Positions 42,021-54,281 of a stretch of DNA of 64,000 nucleotides are shown in pieces. How positions within the stretch are numbered: position 1 is the stretch's first letter; the number at the start of each line of letters is the position of its first letter. Source of the stretch: Hermodice carunculata (lineage: Eukaryota > Annelida > Polychaeta > Eunicida > Amphinomidae); assembly GCA_964020975.1 (NCBI GenBank), contig OZ026630.1:26269637-26333636 (forward strand), read 5' to 3'. The translations under genes were made by a program, and so were the position numbers. The notes under the pieces were generated by a model. That model was not told where the DNA came from. It saw only the letters and a list, made by a program, of their open reading frames with translations, and made no database searches.

Positions 42021-45000
42021 CGTCTTCGTCGTCATCGGCTTTTTTATTCTTTTGTTATTCTTCTTGGTCCAAGACCTTAAAAGGTCATACTTGTGAATTG
42101 GCTTAAATCGTTTTTTAAAGGACCCTGAATCTTGGACCCATGGTAAGCATTGAAACAGTAATAGAATAAATTAAATAATCAATGACCCTTACCAATTTCC
42201 AAGTGGTGAACGTGCTGGCAGTGGTTGGCCTATCAGGGGATGCATAACGGTTTTTGCACAGACGAAAAGCTCAAGTCTTGTTTTAAAGTTGGTAACAAAA
42301 TCATTGGTAAAGTTTTCAGGGATGTTTGATCAGCAACTTTTAGAAATACTTTGAATTTTGAAAAAAATTCAGATTTCTCCATCATTATTCAACACCCGTC
42401 ATTGCTTAGTATGGAACAAACATATGACTTGGTGATATACACGGCTGCATGATTATGCATGACCATTTTAAGCACAATGCACCGCTGGTATGTTCATCCA
42501 AGAGCTTTGCAGCAAAATATGCGACTCCATCCTGAGCAAATCACTTTCACACACTCCAATTGCCAATTAGTTGATTTCAGTATAACTTACAAATCTTAAT
42601 TGAAAGGTGGTACAGATTAAAGACAAGCCAGCAGTTGCCTTTATCTTGTCCAGAGTATATAGGATTGTCCTCCAAGATAGAGTAAATAATAGGAGTGTGT
42701 GCCCAGTATGTACCCTTTCTAGCTATCCAGCTAGAAAGGGTACATAATGGGTCAGGGTTAAGTCAAATTGTTCTTATCTGAACCTGTACTATACAAATTT
42801 AGTAATTACATTTTGTTTGACAGTTTTTCTTCTTTCATAATGAAGCTTTGCAGTAATCAGCAAAACTTCACGTATTTCGCTAATTTATCATTTGCCACGT
42901 TCATATTTATTCATTATTATGTGGGTTGTCGTTGTTGAATATTTAACTTAGACAAGGAGCCGCTACTTAGAGAGACATGTACTGGTATAGGCTCTGAAAC
43001 ATCTTCTAAGTAGTAACCCGCTGAAGACCCTTTAATTTATTTGGGCTAATACAGCATATGTCAAAATTATACAGAAGAACGTGTGCAATATGGACAAGAG
43101 TACCTCCATATTTGTATATAGGTTAGACTGTGACAGGTTAGTTTATGGTGAGTAAAGAGTTCGGACTGCGAAATATGGTTATGACTACTAGGAAGTGGTT
43201 CTGGACCAAAAGACACAGTACAATAGGGTGTTCATCCCGGAAATACACTGGCTCTTTTCGACAACTGTAGAAAATGCGGTTGAGGGAATAGCTAAAACAT
43301 GACTGACACGTTTTGTATGTTTAAAATGCCCCATTTACTAATATTATCGGTTGATATAATATTTTGTCGGAATATTCAATTGGTGTGGTCGCCAGAAAAT
43401 ATATAGTGTCGCTGGCCAACCGTTGAGGCAAGCAACGTCATATTTCCACAATAATACGTATTTTGCACGTAAAGTTGGCCTTTCCCCTGGGTACTACATT
43501 GATAATTTATTTAAATTATTGTTTCATGTTTTACAACACCCTCAAATCACTTAAATTTGACAGGCTTTAGTCAAATATCTGTCTTTGTCTCTGTTTGTTC
43601 ACTTTATAAGGCTTGTGATTATAAATGCTGTTTTAATTGAAAGGTGACATCGGTTTGTTTATTTTGACCAAACGTGTCTTTTTTAAACAAAATTTGCAAA
43701 TTAAATATGACTACAAAACCAATTTCTACTTTGTCTTCACATTTACAGAGGATATCGACTGGTTTAGTATTTGTCACTTTATTGAGAAACTACGCTACTG
43801 CTACTAAGTGAAAGTGATAATCAATCTTCATCCTTTCGTCGATTAAATGGGCCAACGCCGAGCGGACTCGGCGTACATATCGGAATTCTGCGTGCAAAAA
43901 TTATTGACAGCACCTCTTGAGGCCTTTCATAACTGTGCAACAAATAACGCTTTCCTTTAATCTGAATACTTTTTTAGTAATTTGAGGCGCAGAGAATGTA
44001 TAATTTACACAACTGTGATCCATTCACAGTGGATGATCAACACCAATAAATCATACTTTGGGCGATAACTTATCTGTTTTTGTCAGTCTATGGAGGCAGA
44101 TTTTGGACTAACATTCATAAACCACTAACTGTCAAGATATTTCAGAGAACTTTCTGCTGTGACAAAGGTCCACACAATGGCAGGCAAGATTGTGGACAAT
44201 GTCCGGCAATATCGGATTCTTGACCCATATTAGACAGTGTCATTACCATATCCAAACCGTAGTCCTAACGAAACAAATCCAAGTCAATTCCGACCAAAGG
44301 CAATGTTCCTTGGTATGTATAGCTGAAACATATAAATTTATAGTTCGTATTTACCCAAAAGAGACCAAAACGTAAGTGCAAAGATCCATGGGGGGGGGGG
44401 ACTTTATCTAGTTTTCACATGACAGAATGCAAAAAACTTTTGTTTGAAATTATAGGCCTATTTCAGTAAATTGGCTTGAACAGTTGTATCATTCATGCAC
44501 GTACAGGACCATACAATTTATGAAAAGGGACCAAAATTTGCAGCACATTAGAGAATTTGTAAGCGGAGGTTCTTAACTTGTTGAAAATGTCAATAAAATT
44601 CAGTATTTAAAAAGGTACTACTTGCAACCACCATCTCAACAATGATCATTATCCATATAAGTCCACAAAGCGACACCAACACCAATCCATCAGAAAAGCC
44701 CTCTAGGCCTAAAATGACCATCAATAAGAATCTAAACAACATGATTATATAATTGGATGTGTTTTAGGCATGAAGTTAAAGACATGATGTTGTTTTAAAG
44801 GAGATAAACTAAGAGTATTTCAAAAAGAAAAGTGTTTGAATTTCCAAATATAGTAAGTACATTGGTTCAAATGTTAAACATCGGCCAGAAGCAAGTGACA
44901 TTAGGCCTCAAATCATTAAAACGTAGTCACAAATGCATTACAATAGTCAAAATTTGTAAAGATAGCAGTCACCTTTCAAGTTGGTTTCCAGAAGTATTTT

Positions 45001-45242
45001 TGAAAGGACATTTAAATGTTCAAGAAAGCATATAATCCCACAAATTATCTAATAAGTCAACTATTAGGGTAATAATTTAGAATTCCAAAAATGTAGTATG
45101 CCATTGTAAGTCATCTGTAAGTCAGCCAAGCATAATGTACATCTAACTCGTGGTTCTATAAAGTTCAAAGGGTCAAATCGTAAAACAGTCCTAATTATTG
45201 TAAAATTCTACTACCTTTATCAGAGAAAGAATTTGGTTTTAT

Positions 45243-45243
<1 letters not shown>
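42021..45243. other. No gene; one hairpin (listed separately)
   Basis: Unassigned sequence. A short 8-bp-arm hairpin (ACGCCGAG/CTCGGCGT) sits near 43853-43875. No coding frame has recognisable similarity. Confidence 0.5.
42702..42751. repeat. Near-perfect hairpin, 23-bp arms
   Basis: The left arm 42702-42724 and right arm 42729-42751 are reverse complements with a single mismatch, around a 4-base loop (ATCC). The inner 17 bp (ATGTACCCTTTCTAGCT) pair perfectly. It could be a short foldback repeat or a transcribed hairpin. No polymerase III or miRNA-like context is evident. Confidence 0.9.
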
Positions 45244-45244
<1 letters not shown>

Positions 45245-45310
<66 letters not shown>

Positions 45311-45320
45311 GGAGGGAGGG
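45245..45320. repeat. (GA)n-(GGGA)n microsatellite
   Basis: GA repeat with one AA interruption, ending in GGGA units. Confidence 0.97.
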
Positions 45321-47555
45321 ATCATTTGAAATTCCTAAAGGTAACTGTAAGTATAACTGTTTTCCTGTAACAGTTTTAATTTTTTTCATTTATAATCAGA
45401 CGTAGTTCAACTTGTCAGTCAGTTGATTAAGATGCTAATTATTTATACAAGAGAGAGACAGAGAGAGAGTACATTAAACACTTTGAGCCAACCTGACATG
45501 ACTTTCACAATAACAAACTATATTCATCAGACAATTATAAAAAAAACAACATCAGTTTCACTACACTTGGAACACTTACTGCACTGCAATATGTGCAGAA
45601 AATGCCTGAATGTTCAAATTGTTGCCAAATATATAAGGGTTCCATGAAAAGAGAAGTGGATAACAGTTTTGAATGATAGTGATGAGACCAAACCGAATAC
45701 CAGTTTAACTTTGTCAGATCCAGGATCATTTACGAAATAGTAAGACATGCTTGTGTTCGTCGTCAGAAGGATCCATGACCAACAGTAATGAGATTTAAAC
45801 GAATGAGAGTATCTTCTACCTGACTTGGAACAGGTTACCAACATATTGGCAGTGGGTTAAACACTGGTTGAAATGTTTTTCTTGATAATGTCGCGGGTTT
45901 ATAGTAAACAAAAAGGAAAACCGCCGAAAGTGTGAGCGTTTATCAGCTTCTTTGACTATGATCATCCGTAAGAAAATATCTCACGCTACCAAGAGAGGAA
46001 AAGTTGGCAATGTTCACATACCAAACATAGCTTTAACTAAGGGTTTCAGGTCCCAAGCACGCAAGCCAACATCGTCAACTTCGCCTCTTAGTATGGCCGG
46101 GTCTTAAATTTAAAGAGGCAAGTTGTTGCAATATAATTGATACGTTATATGCAATATCTCATTAAAACTATATTATATTAAAGCCTACGAATTCAGAGAA
46201 AGATAGTAACATCGGACAGCGGTGTTCGCTTTATTCTTTATTAAAGGGAATTAATTCTATGATTATTGAAACTACGAGGCAAACGAAAATGCAAACTAAT
46301 ATTCAAAGGGAGTCCTTAAATTGGTTAGTTGGTAGCGCGGTTTTTTTTTTGGGGGGGGAGGGGGTCTAAAGAATGACATATAGTGGCATGAAGTTGATGG
46401 AAACCACAAAATAATTCAAAAGTATAATGCAGCTATGATTTGGACGGCTTTAGACCTGGACTGATTTTGACTACCATATTGACACATAATGGTCTCACTA
46501 ATATTATATGACATTCACTGCATATCAAGGTTACTTCAACATATTCACATGTGCTTCTTATTCAGAATTTTAATGCATTTGGCTGGGCTATTTTCGCCTG
46601 TCAAATGTAGTATCAATATGTTATTACATGATTAATCCTCGACTAACCAGTGCTAGTTTTGAGTGTGTGTGACAGGCAGGAGGTTCTTGATAAGGTAAAC
46701 AATCAACTCTGCTTCATTAATTAAGGACACAAACAGTAATACTGAAACTTGATTTGTCACAAAGAAAGACGCATGTGTGCAGCGGTCAAAGTCAACATTT
46801 TTAAAAATTTTGATTTGATTAAAATAAATGAAATGTAAAACTGATCGTACGTGATTCTCTGATACAGTAATTCTCTGTTAAATGCATGCCTTGAGCTCGG
46901 TATTAGAAAGACGGCCAGTTTGTGGTATCTATACTAGTGTCCGGGGCGTTTTCTTCCGTCGGAAACACATGTAGACCAATATGTCCTTGGCATATATTCG
47001 TCTGAGGCCTGGTTGATCTTGAAAATGGTCAATGGTTGCTTTCCTGCTGAAAGGTTTCTAGCGAATAAAATTGAAAATTTGATGACAAGAAACATTATTT
47101 CCTGATAAGGCGTGCATCTGTCTTATATGGCTAAGAAGGCAGTTATCATGAACTAGGCACTGCATATGGCAAACCCTTATTCTTGTATCGCGATCATATG
47201 TCATGTCTATAGATTATCTCACCTTTTGGTAATTTCTACTAAAACGATGACTCACATTGGCTGGATTTTCAAAAGATTCTTTGAAGGCAGCTTAAGATAT
47301 TACTCCTTCCCTCATGTGTTTACATGAAGAAAGATAAAGGTTTCGTTATGGGTAATTGTCTGAATGATATAAGATCGGTTGGGTTCGACAACCAATAAAA
47401 TTTGAACACTTATCTAGATATGCCATATGCTATGGTGGCTTGCCGTGCAAAGCGTAGCATGGTTAAGGAACATTGTTCTCCTGTTTACGAAGGTGTGATT
47501 TTGTTTGTTTGATTTTAATCAAGGCAGTCCTACATAACATAAACGAATTATGTGA
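45321..47555. other. No gene seen
   Basis: Unassigned sequence with a G-run at about 46350-46365. Minus-strand open frames near 45.5-45.8 kb have no recognisable domain. Confidence 0.5.
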
Positions 47556-47560
47556 CTGTG

Positions 47561-47719
47561 GAATCACAATTTGACGAATTATCGTATCATAGACATTGGC
47601 AAGATGCGTACACACACTTCATAATTTATCAAGCATTTATTCTTTGGTATCTCAGAAATATTGTGTACTCATCTTGCCAATATCTACAATACGATAGTAA
47701 GTACGTCATAATGTGATTC
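47561..47719. repeat. MITE-like inverted-repeat element
   Basis: The left arm (47561-47615) starts GAATCACAATTTGACG and contains ATTGGCAAGATG. The right arm (47662-47719) is its reverse complement with a few mismatches and small indels, separated by about 46 bp. The long imperfect arms and small size fit a non-autonomous DNA transposon or foldback element. I could not identify target-site duplications or a superfamily. It lies only about 50 bp upstream of a LINE fragment. Confidence 0.8.
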
Positions 47720-47764
47720 ATTATATACTTCCCTTGGGTGTTACCATACCATTCCTTTAAAAGC

Positions 47765-48945
47765 CACCATTAAATCCAAATCTTGCTAGTAACGACAGAC
47801 CTATACTATTAGCTCAGTACATGCTAAAGTCACAGAGCAGGGTTTACGTCCTACTACTGATGTCTCTCACAGTCAGTTTGGCTTCCGTAAAGGATATGAT
47901 AATTCAATGACATGTGCCGTGGTGAATGAAATGGGTTCCCATGTTAAAGCCGAGTTTATCTGTTCACTCGATGCCGGACACTGTTTTGATTCTGTTTGCC
48001 ACGCCAGTTCATTCTACAAACTGAAAGATGTTTTCCCTTTCATACACTGGAAATTGCTACATAGCTGGTATAAAAGTCTATTAGGTGTGGGTAGATGGAA
48101 TAACAAACTTACTCATTGTTTCAATATTACTAGAGGGGTAATTGCCTCTCCCCGTGCAGGCGCAGATCAATACATGCACCGATTATGCCGATAAATGGAG
48201 GTTCAATTTTGGCATTAAAAACTGTAAATGTACGGTGTTTGGCGGAAATACGTTTCACAAACTCCGCTCATGGAACCTTAAGGATTTACCTATCGAAACT
48301 ACTACATCGCTTCAAATTCTAAGCGCAGTTTTCAATACATCCGCGTCCAGCACATCCCATGTGGAGCATCGAATACAAAACTATCGTCGTGCATATTTTG
48401 GTCTCATAAATGCTGGAATGCTATATCGCGGTGCTCTTACTGGTGTTAAAATGTACCTTTAGAAAACTGGATGTTTACCTGCACTGCTTTATGGAACTCA
48501 ATGTTTCCATGTTTCAAACTGATATTGAAAGTTTGGACTTTACTCAAGTTAATCTTGTAAGGTAATCTCTTGGACTTAGTAGACGTTCACATCACTCTTA
48601 TTTGTCAGATGCATTAAATTTGCCTTCTGTTCATAGTTTGATTAACGAACGGACAGTTTCTCTCTTTCATAAATTATGCTATTCTGATACACCACTTCGA
48701 AACCTGTCACTGCTACACATGGCTCAGTACCCCTTACACGGTACTTTGTGCCCAGGGTCCTTAGTGTCGCTCATTATCTCACTTGATCTATTACCTGTAA
48801 AGTGAACTTTTAATGATACCACCCATTTAACTGGACTTTTAACCCATCCATTTAGTTCATATTTGATCCCTGTATTATTTCTAGCTATGTATATACCTTT
48901 TTTCTACCACGTGGAGGTTTTAATAAAACATTATTAAATATTATT
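47765..48945 (+). mobile_element. LINE fragment with internally deleted RT
   Basis: The frame before and through 47907-48194 reads SQFGFRKGYDNSMTCAVV and then CSLDAGHCFDSVCHASSFYKL, the RT block equivalent to xLDAEKCFDxxxH. It continues to FNITRGV, where the RQGS box would follow. There the sequence jumps directly into DKWRFNFGIKNCKC (48142-48462 frame), so the RQGS block and the AYADD catalytic box are absent. The rest is well kept: LPIETTTSLQIL, HVEHRIQNYRRAYFGLINAG, then DALNLPSVHSLINERTVSLF (48602-48805) and a tail ending near TTCTACCACGTGGAGG followed by TTTTAATAAAACATT. It is related to the LINE at 21.5 kb. The deleted core means the copy cannot have made active RT. Confidence 0.9.
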
Positions 48946-50790
48946 AGTATAACTATGTAAGCATCAAAGCCCCGACAAGTGAGAAATAAATATTGAAGCT
49001 ACGTGTTGAATGTAGTGCTGTTTGGTATAAACACCTCACCAATTAATATATATTTTTGTCTTGCTGGTCTTTAAGGTTTAAATCAGAAAAAAAACAAGTT
49101 TTTTCCACGTGCCTCTGGGTCAATTTTGATTGGCCCTAATCTAATCCAATCAGCAATGCAACTTTGATGTTTGGCTGTGTTAAGTCTTTTTTTTTTGTTT
49201 GTTTGTTTGTTTGTTTTTTTGTTTTTGTTTTTGATTGTTTTTTTTTTTGTGTGTGTGTCTTACAGTTTGATTGTCTGTGACATCAACGGTATCTTTTAAG
49301 TTCAAGCAAAAATACCATAGTGCAATAGAAAACAGCATGTATTGTGTTCTGGGTGAAGGGAAATATACTGCCATACAAAGAAATTGTCTGAGCATTATAT
49401 CCTTTCCCGCAGAAAACCACCAAAGTGTCACATGTCCACTGATGTAAGCTCTAGTGTATTGACATGGTCTTCACGTGAACAGCAATTTGGTTTAATTGAA
49501 CTGTGTATAAGATGTATCAGGTCAGAATACAACAGAACAAGTTAAAATGGCAATCTATTGCATCCAACGACGCAAGAAAACCTATGGGTTAAGTCTTTTT
49601 GACCACGAAAGCGGAAGACAGTCAAAATTGTCGGCCTTATAATATTGTCGAAAGTCCTTGAATTATGGATGACATCAATCTTTCTTGTTTGTAACGTTTG
49701 ACGATATATACGAAATTTGTTTCAATGGAGACCTTATGGCTCAAGCGGTTCCTTCCTTTCATGTGTACTCTTTGCATTGAGAGACTTGTTCCTTGCAGAT
49801 GTCTAAGTTGAAAAAGTGCCTGAACCTTCTCTGGTTCAATAACACTACAATAAGAGTAAACAATTTTTCGTGGCATGTGTTTGGTGCTAGGCGCCAAAAC
49901 TGCACCAAGGGGAAGCTAACGGCCTGGGACATGCCGTCGTAAGAAGTATTTTGTAAAAAATAAATTTGATTTTTTTCCCGATGACAACAAATTTAGATAA
50001 TAATATTAATGCAGGCGGCATTTGACATCAAGCCGATTTTGTGCATTTTTAGCAAAAATATATCAGTCATCCTTGCGAGGAGCTCATCACTTTCCAAGAA
50101 ATTCGGACTGGCTTCGCAGACAAAAACCCTTTTATGAGATTGTGATGGATAGAAAGCAGGCTAAAGGTGTCTCGGCCAGCCTCCCTACCTTATCTCGTTG
50201 ATAGACAATCAATACATCACTTCTTGCAGTTGGATACACTTTATTACCCACACTTTGCACGAACCTTGATCTACGGCTAATAAGAAAATACTCTCTTCCT
50301 GTTCTCTGTGGCAAGATATAATGATCATAAAGGTGACAATGCATTTCAATACGTTCATTTACTTTTTCTGTATACGTTTTAGGAAATATTTGGAGGGAAA
50401 CAATTGATACCTTATTAACATGAGGGCACCAGCTGGGCTTTCTTGTTAAGTATTTTCTCGAACGTTCAATGATAGGTCTACAAAGGCTGCTAAACTATGG
50501 TCATGTGGTATATCAATCATGATTAGTACGGGGATCTTGGCATGCATACAGTATTGCGATCACCACCTCACATCTTGTATAGTTAAGAGAGAATATCATA
50601 CTCTTTTGTTACAATGTACCATGTAGAAGATGCGTCATTACCTGCAAAGAGCAAGGTCATCCTTGTGACATTGTGCTTAGTAACATGTTTGCTTTCTATT
50701 TGGCCTTGAATGAAAGATGCTTATCTGCTTAATTCAAAGACTCCTTACTTTGCCTCAAGATGAAAGTTAACACTTTCCCCAAAATATGTT
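48946..50790. other. No confident gene; T/G-rich tract
   Basis: A T-rich, G-interspersed low-complexity tract lies at about 49187-49260. Minus-strand open frames at 49637-49897 and 50132-50344 are of ordinary amino-acid composition but unrecognised; I cannot distinguish chance from fossil coding sequence. Confidence 0.45.
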
Positions 50791-51114
50791 TTATGGGGGC
50801 CAGTTGTTTTCGTGTTGCTCTGTTGTAAGGATAAAGTTTACATTTGAAATTTGAAACCATTGAAGTGCAAGATACTTTTGAAATGTGTCATTTCTAACCC
50901 GTTCTATACTTTTTCGAAACGTGAGCTGTAGTTCAAGGTCGGGGTTTTCGGAAAGTAGGGAAAATAAAGCATTTTTCTTCATTGCTTTTTGGGGGTCATG
51001 CCCAGCGTAAATGAAGTTTTGGTTCTGACTGATAGATAGCGTATCGAGTGGCCAACTACTCCAACCCGCCACCACAAATGTTACGTCAGACAAGTTAAAG
51101 AATCTTTGGTGCAC
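50791..51114 (-). CDS. Unrecognised open frame, 107 codons (doubtful)
   Basis: The translation has a balanced composition, for example LELQLTFRKSIERVRND and FQKYLALQWFQIS, and is not built from simple repeats. That makes it slightly more gene-like than other chance frames here. No signal peptide, membrane segment or known motif is visible, and no obvious splice sites or continuing exons were found. It may be a decayed repeat, a short exon or chance. Confidence 0.2.
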   Translation of the reverse strand: MHQRFFNLSDVTFVVAGWSSWPLDTLSISQNQNFIYAGHDPQKAMKKNALFSLLSENPDLELQLTFRKSIERVRNDTFQKYLALQWFQISNVNFILTTEQHENNWPP

Positions 51115-51251
51115 TGATTGTGCTAGATGTTGACCCGGATCAAAATACTACAAAAAGCCTTATTATAACAAGGGAGCCAGATGAATTTTCCTTGTAAAAA
51201 GGCCTTTTATTCATGTACTAGCATGTCTGGAAAAGTATATAGAATTTGATA

Positions 51252-51360
51252 GTCCAGGTCAACAGCTTTCCTGGACGTAGTTTGGGTACATTGCGCCAAA
51301 AGTTCGCCGAGAAAAGCTCTTGACTCAGTCCAAAATGTGGCACTGAAAGAGTTTACCTCT
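51252..51360 (-). repeat. Diverged copy of the foldback element
   Basis: Read on the minus strand, GACTGAGTCAAGAGCTTTTC followed by TCGGCG matches the 54.7 kb element's TGAGTCAACAGCTTTCCTCGGCG. The plus strand also holds GTCAACAGCTTTCC at about 51259-51272, so the two AGCTTT blocks are inverted with respect to each other, as in the 54.7 kb hairpin. A local GTCCAGG/CCTGGAC hairpin (51252-51276) surrounds one of them. Confidence 0.6.
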
Positions 51361-52166
51361 TGCTAGATCCCCCCCCCCCTCCATGTCAGTGGTCTCTTGT
51401 TTCACAATAGCATGAACATTATTTAGAATCAGAATATTGTAAAACCTACTTATCAAATCCCTCTGAACTTTTACTATTTACTTTCAAATTCTTCTACCAA
51501 AGCAGGATTATCGCTGCTAAAAGAACAAGCAATATCACCACTATCAAGAAACAATATTCAGATATAAAGATGATCACTCAGCATTGCACAAGCAAAATTT
51601 GTCAACTTTCTTTTTTTACATCCTGCAAATAACAGAAAACGTCCCTAGTAAAATATTTGCCTCCACGCATGAAAAAAAAATCTGACATTGATATCCCTTC
51701 TCTTCCTGAATAAAATGCGAAATATTATATATTTTCTGGTGGAAACAATAATTGAAGTTCAACACTTATCCATTGTGAATCATCAGTATATTCCGGGCAT
51801 AGTAACTGCCAAGTGCCTTCTACCCTACGTGTGGCACGCACTGAAGGCTAAGACAGAACAGGGAACAGTTAGCGAGAGGAGTAGGAAAATAGGATTAAAA
51901 ACGAGAGTGAAGGAAAAATTAAAAATCAAGACAAGAAGAAAACGGTAGTGTCGACCAATCAGCACGGCTTATAAAGTAGTCTGAAAAGCAATGTATGTTC
52001 TATAATATCGTTTTGCAAAAGCGCAATGGAAGGGGCAAGGACTAAAATCGCACGTAAATTAAATCTTGCAATTGCAATCAGCTCATCTTGTTTACTAGCC
52101 ATATGTTCAAGCAACTCTCTTAAACAGTTGTAACACTAAAATGTTGTGTGATTACTAATACACACA
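51361..52166. other. No gene seen
   Basis: Contains a C homopolymer at about 51368-51379. Otherwise nothing recognised. Confidence 0.5.
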
Positions 52167-52167
52167 C

Positions 52168-52171
52168 ATAT

Positions 52172-52214
<43 letters not shown>

Positions 52215-52225
52215 CATATATATAT
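52168..52225. repeat. (TACA)n-(TA)n microsatellite
   Basis: Short TACA repeat passing into TA with one interruption. Confidence 0.93.
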
Positions 52226-53280
52226 AAATCATGTAAATAAATCAAAATATCAGCCAATGTTACTGTCTATTAGTCTTCCTCAAAACGTTCCAAGGTGTGA
52301 CGTAAACATCGTCGGAGTTTTAGAGTGCTTGTATTCAAGGCCTCTAATATTCTCTATTTAAGTGTTTTGAATCCAAGACTTTTTGGTGTTGCTTTCTTTT
52401 TAACCCTGTTATTTAAAAAAATCCACAGAAACGCAACAATCGCGAAAAGCAGCACATACTAAACTTTGAAACTACAGGAGACAGTCGGTCATGTCGTGGC
52501 AGGAGAGCGTTGAAATGATGTAATGCACAGGTAGGTTAAAGACCCATGAAATATATCTTATTACTGTATTGGATATGTGTCTGATACATGCTACTTGGGT
52601 ACCTGGGACCGAGTTACTGTAAATATAACTGTGCCAGGCAATTAGACCCAAAGGGACGGAACAATATTGCTCTCTTTAATATCAATTTTTTGTTGTCGCT
52701 ATATTTATCTAGGTATCCAAGGAAATAATAACTAGCGTACCAACATGATACGTTTTTGGCTGTCTAGCTAGTCTCATCACAATCTAAGGCTGATAAACAA
52801 GACTTGGTTTCACGTGCTATGCTTTAGGAAGTTATTTGATATTTAAAGCATACTTGAACTGACCCTATGTAAATGTACAGCAATGTAGTTCAATAAAGAG
52901 AAAGCAAATCTTCATGCGAATACCAGATGTTTACAGACATAACATTGAAAGGATGAATCTTGAAAGACGGAGAATGATCCCAGGGGAGAACAAACCCGCC
53001 CCTTTCCCCGCTTGCACCAAAATCTTGAAATACGGAAAAACAGTTAAGTGAGGGTCGTGCACACGAAAAGAAACCAACAAGCCTAAAAGGCCTATTTCTG
53101 CAAACACTTCCATACATGTTTAAGTGATCATGTTTGGTGCTTATCCTAACCCGGCATATCCTTGCATTTATCGAATCAGCTTAAGATATGATCCATGTTT
53201 CCAATTGGAAGCTAATACCCTTCCTGATCAAAAATTCCAAAGTGCTCGGATGACAAATGTCGTTTCTTCGTTTTTTTTTT
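52226..53280. other. No gene seen
   Basis: Unassigned AT-rich sequence. Overlapping minus-strand frames at 52890-53117 have no recognisable similarity. Confidence 0.5.
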
Positions 53281-53286
53281 CTTTTT

Positions 53287-53371
53287 TCAACAGCTTTCCT
53301 TGTAACAGGCTTGGCGAAAAGCACCTGATAAAAGCCCTGCACTTCTCATTCCAGCAAGGAAAGGGTTAAAG
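53287..53371 (-). repeat. Possible third foldback-family fragment
   Basis: On the minus strand it starts TTTAACCCTTTCC and ends with GGAAAGCTGTTG, the two sequence blocks that mark the ends and core of the 54.7 kb element. Internal sequence is different. Family membership is tentative. Confidence 0.4.
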
Positions 53372-53950
53372 TCGATGTCGTTATACTAATGAATCTGCTG
53401 CTGATTCATTTGCGTGTGAAATTTAACCTTGATGAAAAGTAGCGTGTACTCTGATACATGAAGACAACTCAGGAATGACGAGGACGCTTACATTAACAGG
53501 TTCAATAGCCTCTTTCTCTGACTGTAATGTTTTAGTTAAAATTTGTCTCCAAAGTCCAGTAAGAATTGACATTTATTTGGGCTTAATCCAAACATTTTGG
53601 TTAACACTAAAATTTTGAAAACACTGTTTACCTGTGTCTATTGCATACCATAAATCAAAATATCACCCTTGGGCAAATAGCTAATTTGCATAACTAAATG
53701 GCCGCCAGCTTGTGACAGCAGTTTATTTTACCGACACCATTGGTGTGTATGATGCCTTTACCTGTGTGTAACCTGACAGCCAAAGCCTATGCAAAACCGC
53801 TCAAACAGAAAATCTAATTGCCTTATTCCATAACGTTGGCATTTTTTTCAATAATCGACCCTGCTGTGAGTTTTGAAAATCTGGTCCGAAAAATTGGGTT
53901 GGAACACAATGAGAAAATACAACAACTCCAGTAGAGCCAATCAAACATTA
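53372..53950. other. No gene seen
   Basis: Unassigned sequence between repeats. Confidence 0.5.
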
Positions 53951-53951
53951 T

Positions 53952-54281
53952 TTGCTGAAAATGCTCTCTGAGGCTGACCCTATCGCCAACACGAATTTTT
54001 CAGCCACAGAAACAGCCACACGTGAAGTTGGAGGTTTGAACATGGCTACAACTTCTCAGGTACCTGCACCAAAGAAGAGGTTTCGTACCCAATTGAAGTA
54101 CCCTGGGCAAGCACAAGTAGCCCCACTGTCTGTTTGTGAAAGCCCTGTCATTCCACGCCAACAACCTGCAAGTAGTAACACAGCAAAGTCAAAGAACAGA
54201 ATAATAAAGCCCAGCCCTGATGACAAGGATAGTCACAGCACAGATTTGAATAAAAATATGCGATGTGTATGCAAAATGTGA
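53952..54281 (+). CDS. Unrecognised open frame, 109 codons (doubtful)
   Basis: The translation is Ser/Thr/Pro-rich with a basic cluster KKRFR at residues 41-45 and ends in a Cys pair (CVC) just before the stop. The next 150 bp downstream, in another frame, gives FNFGYWYYLKYC and a run of Cys/His residues. The patch might therefore be a decayed piece of a longer Cys-containing protein, perhaps repeat-derived. No named domain is visible. Chance cannot be excluded. Confidence 0.25.
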   Translation: MLKMLSEADPIANTNFSATETATREVGGLNMATTSQVPAPKKRFRTQLKYPGQAQVAPLSVCESPVIPRQQPASSNTAKSKNRIIKPSPDDKDSHSTDLNKNMRCVCKM

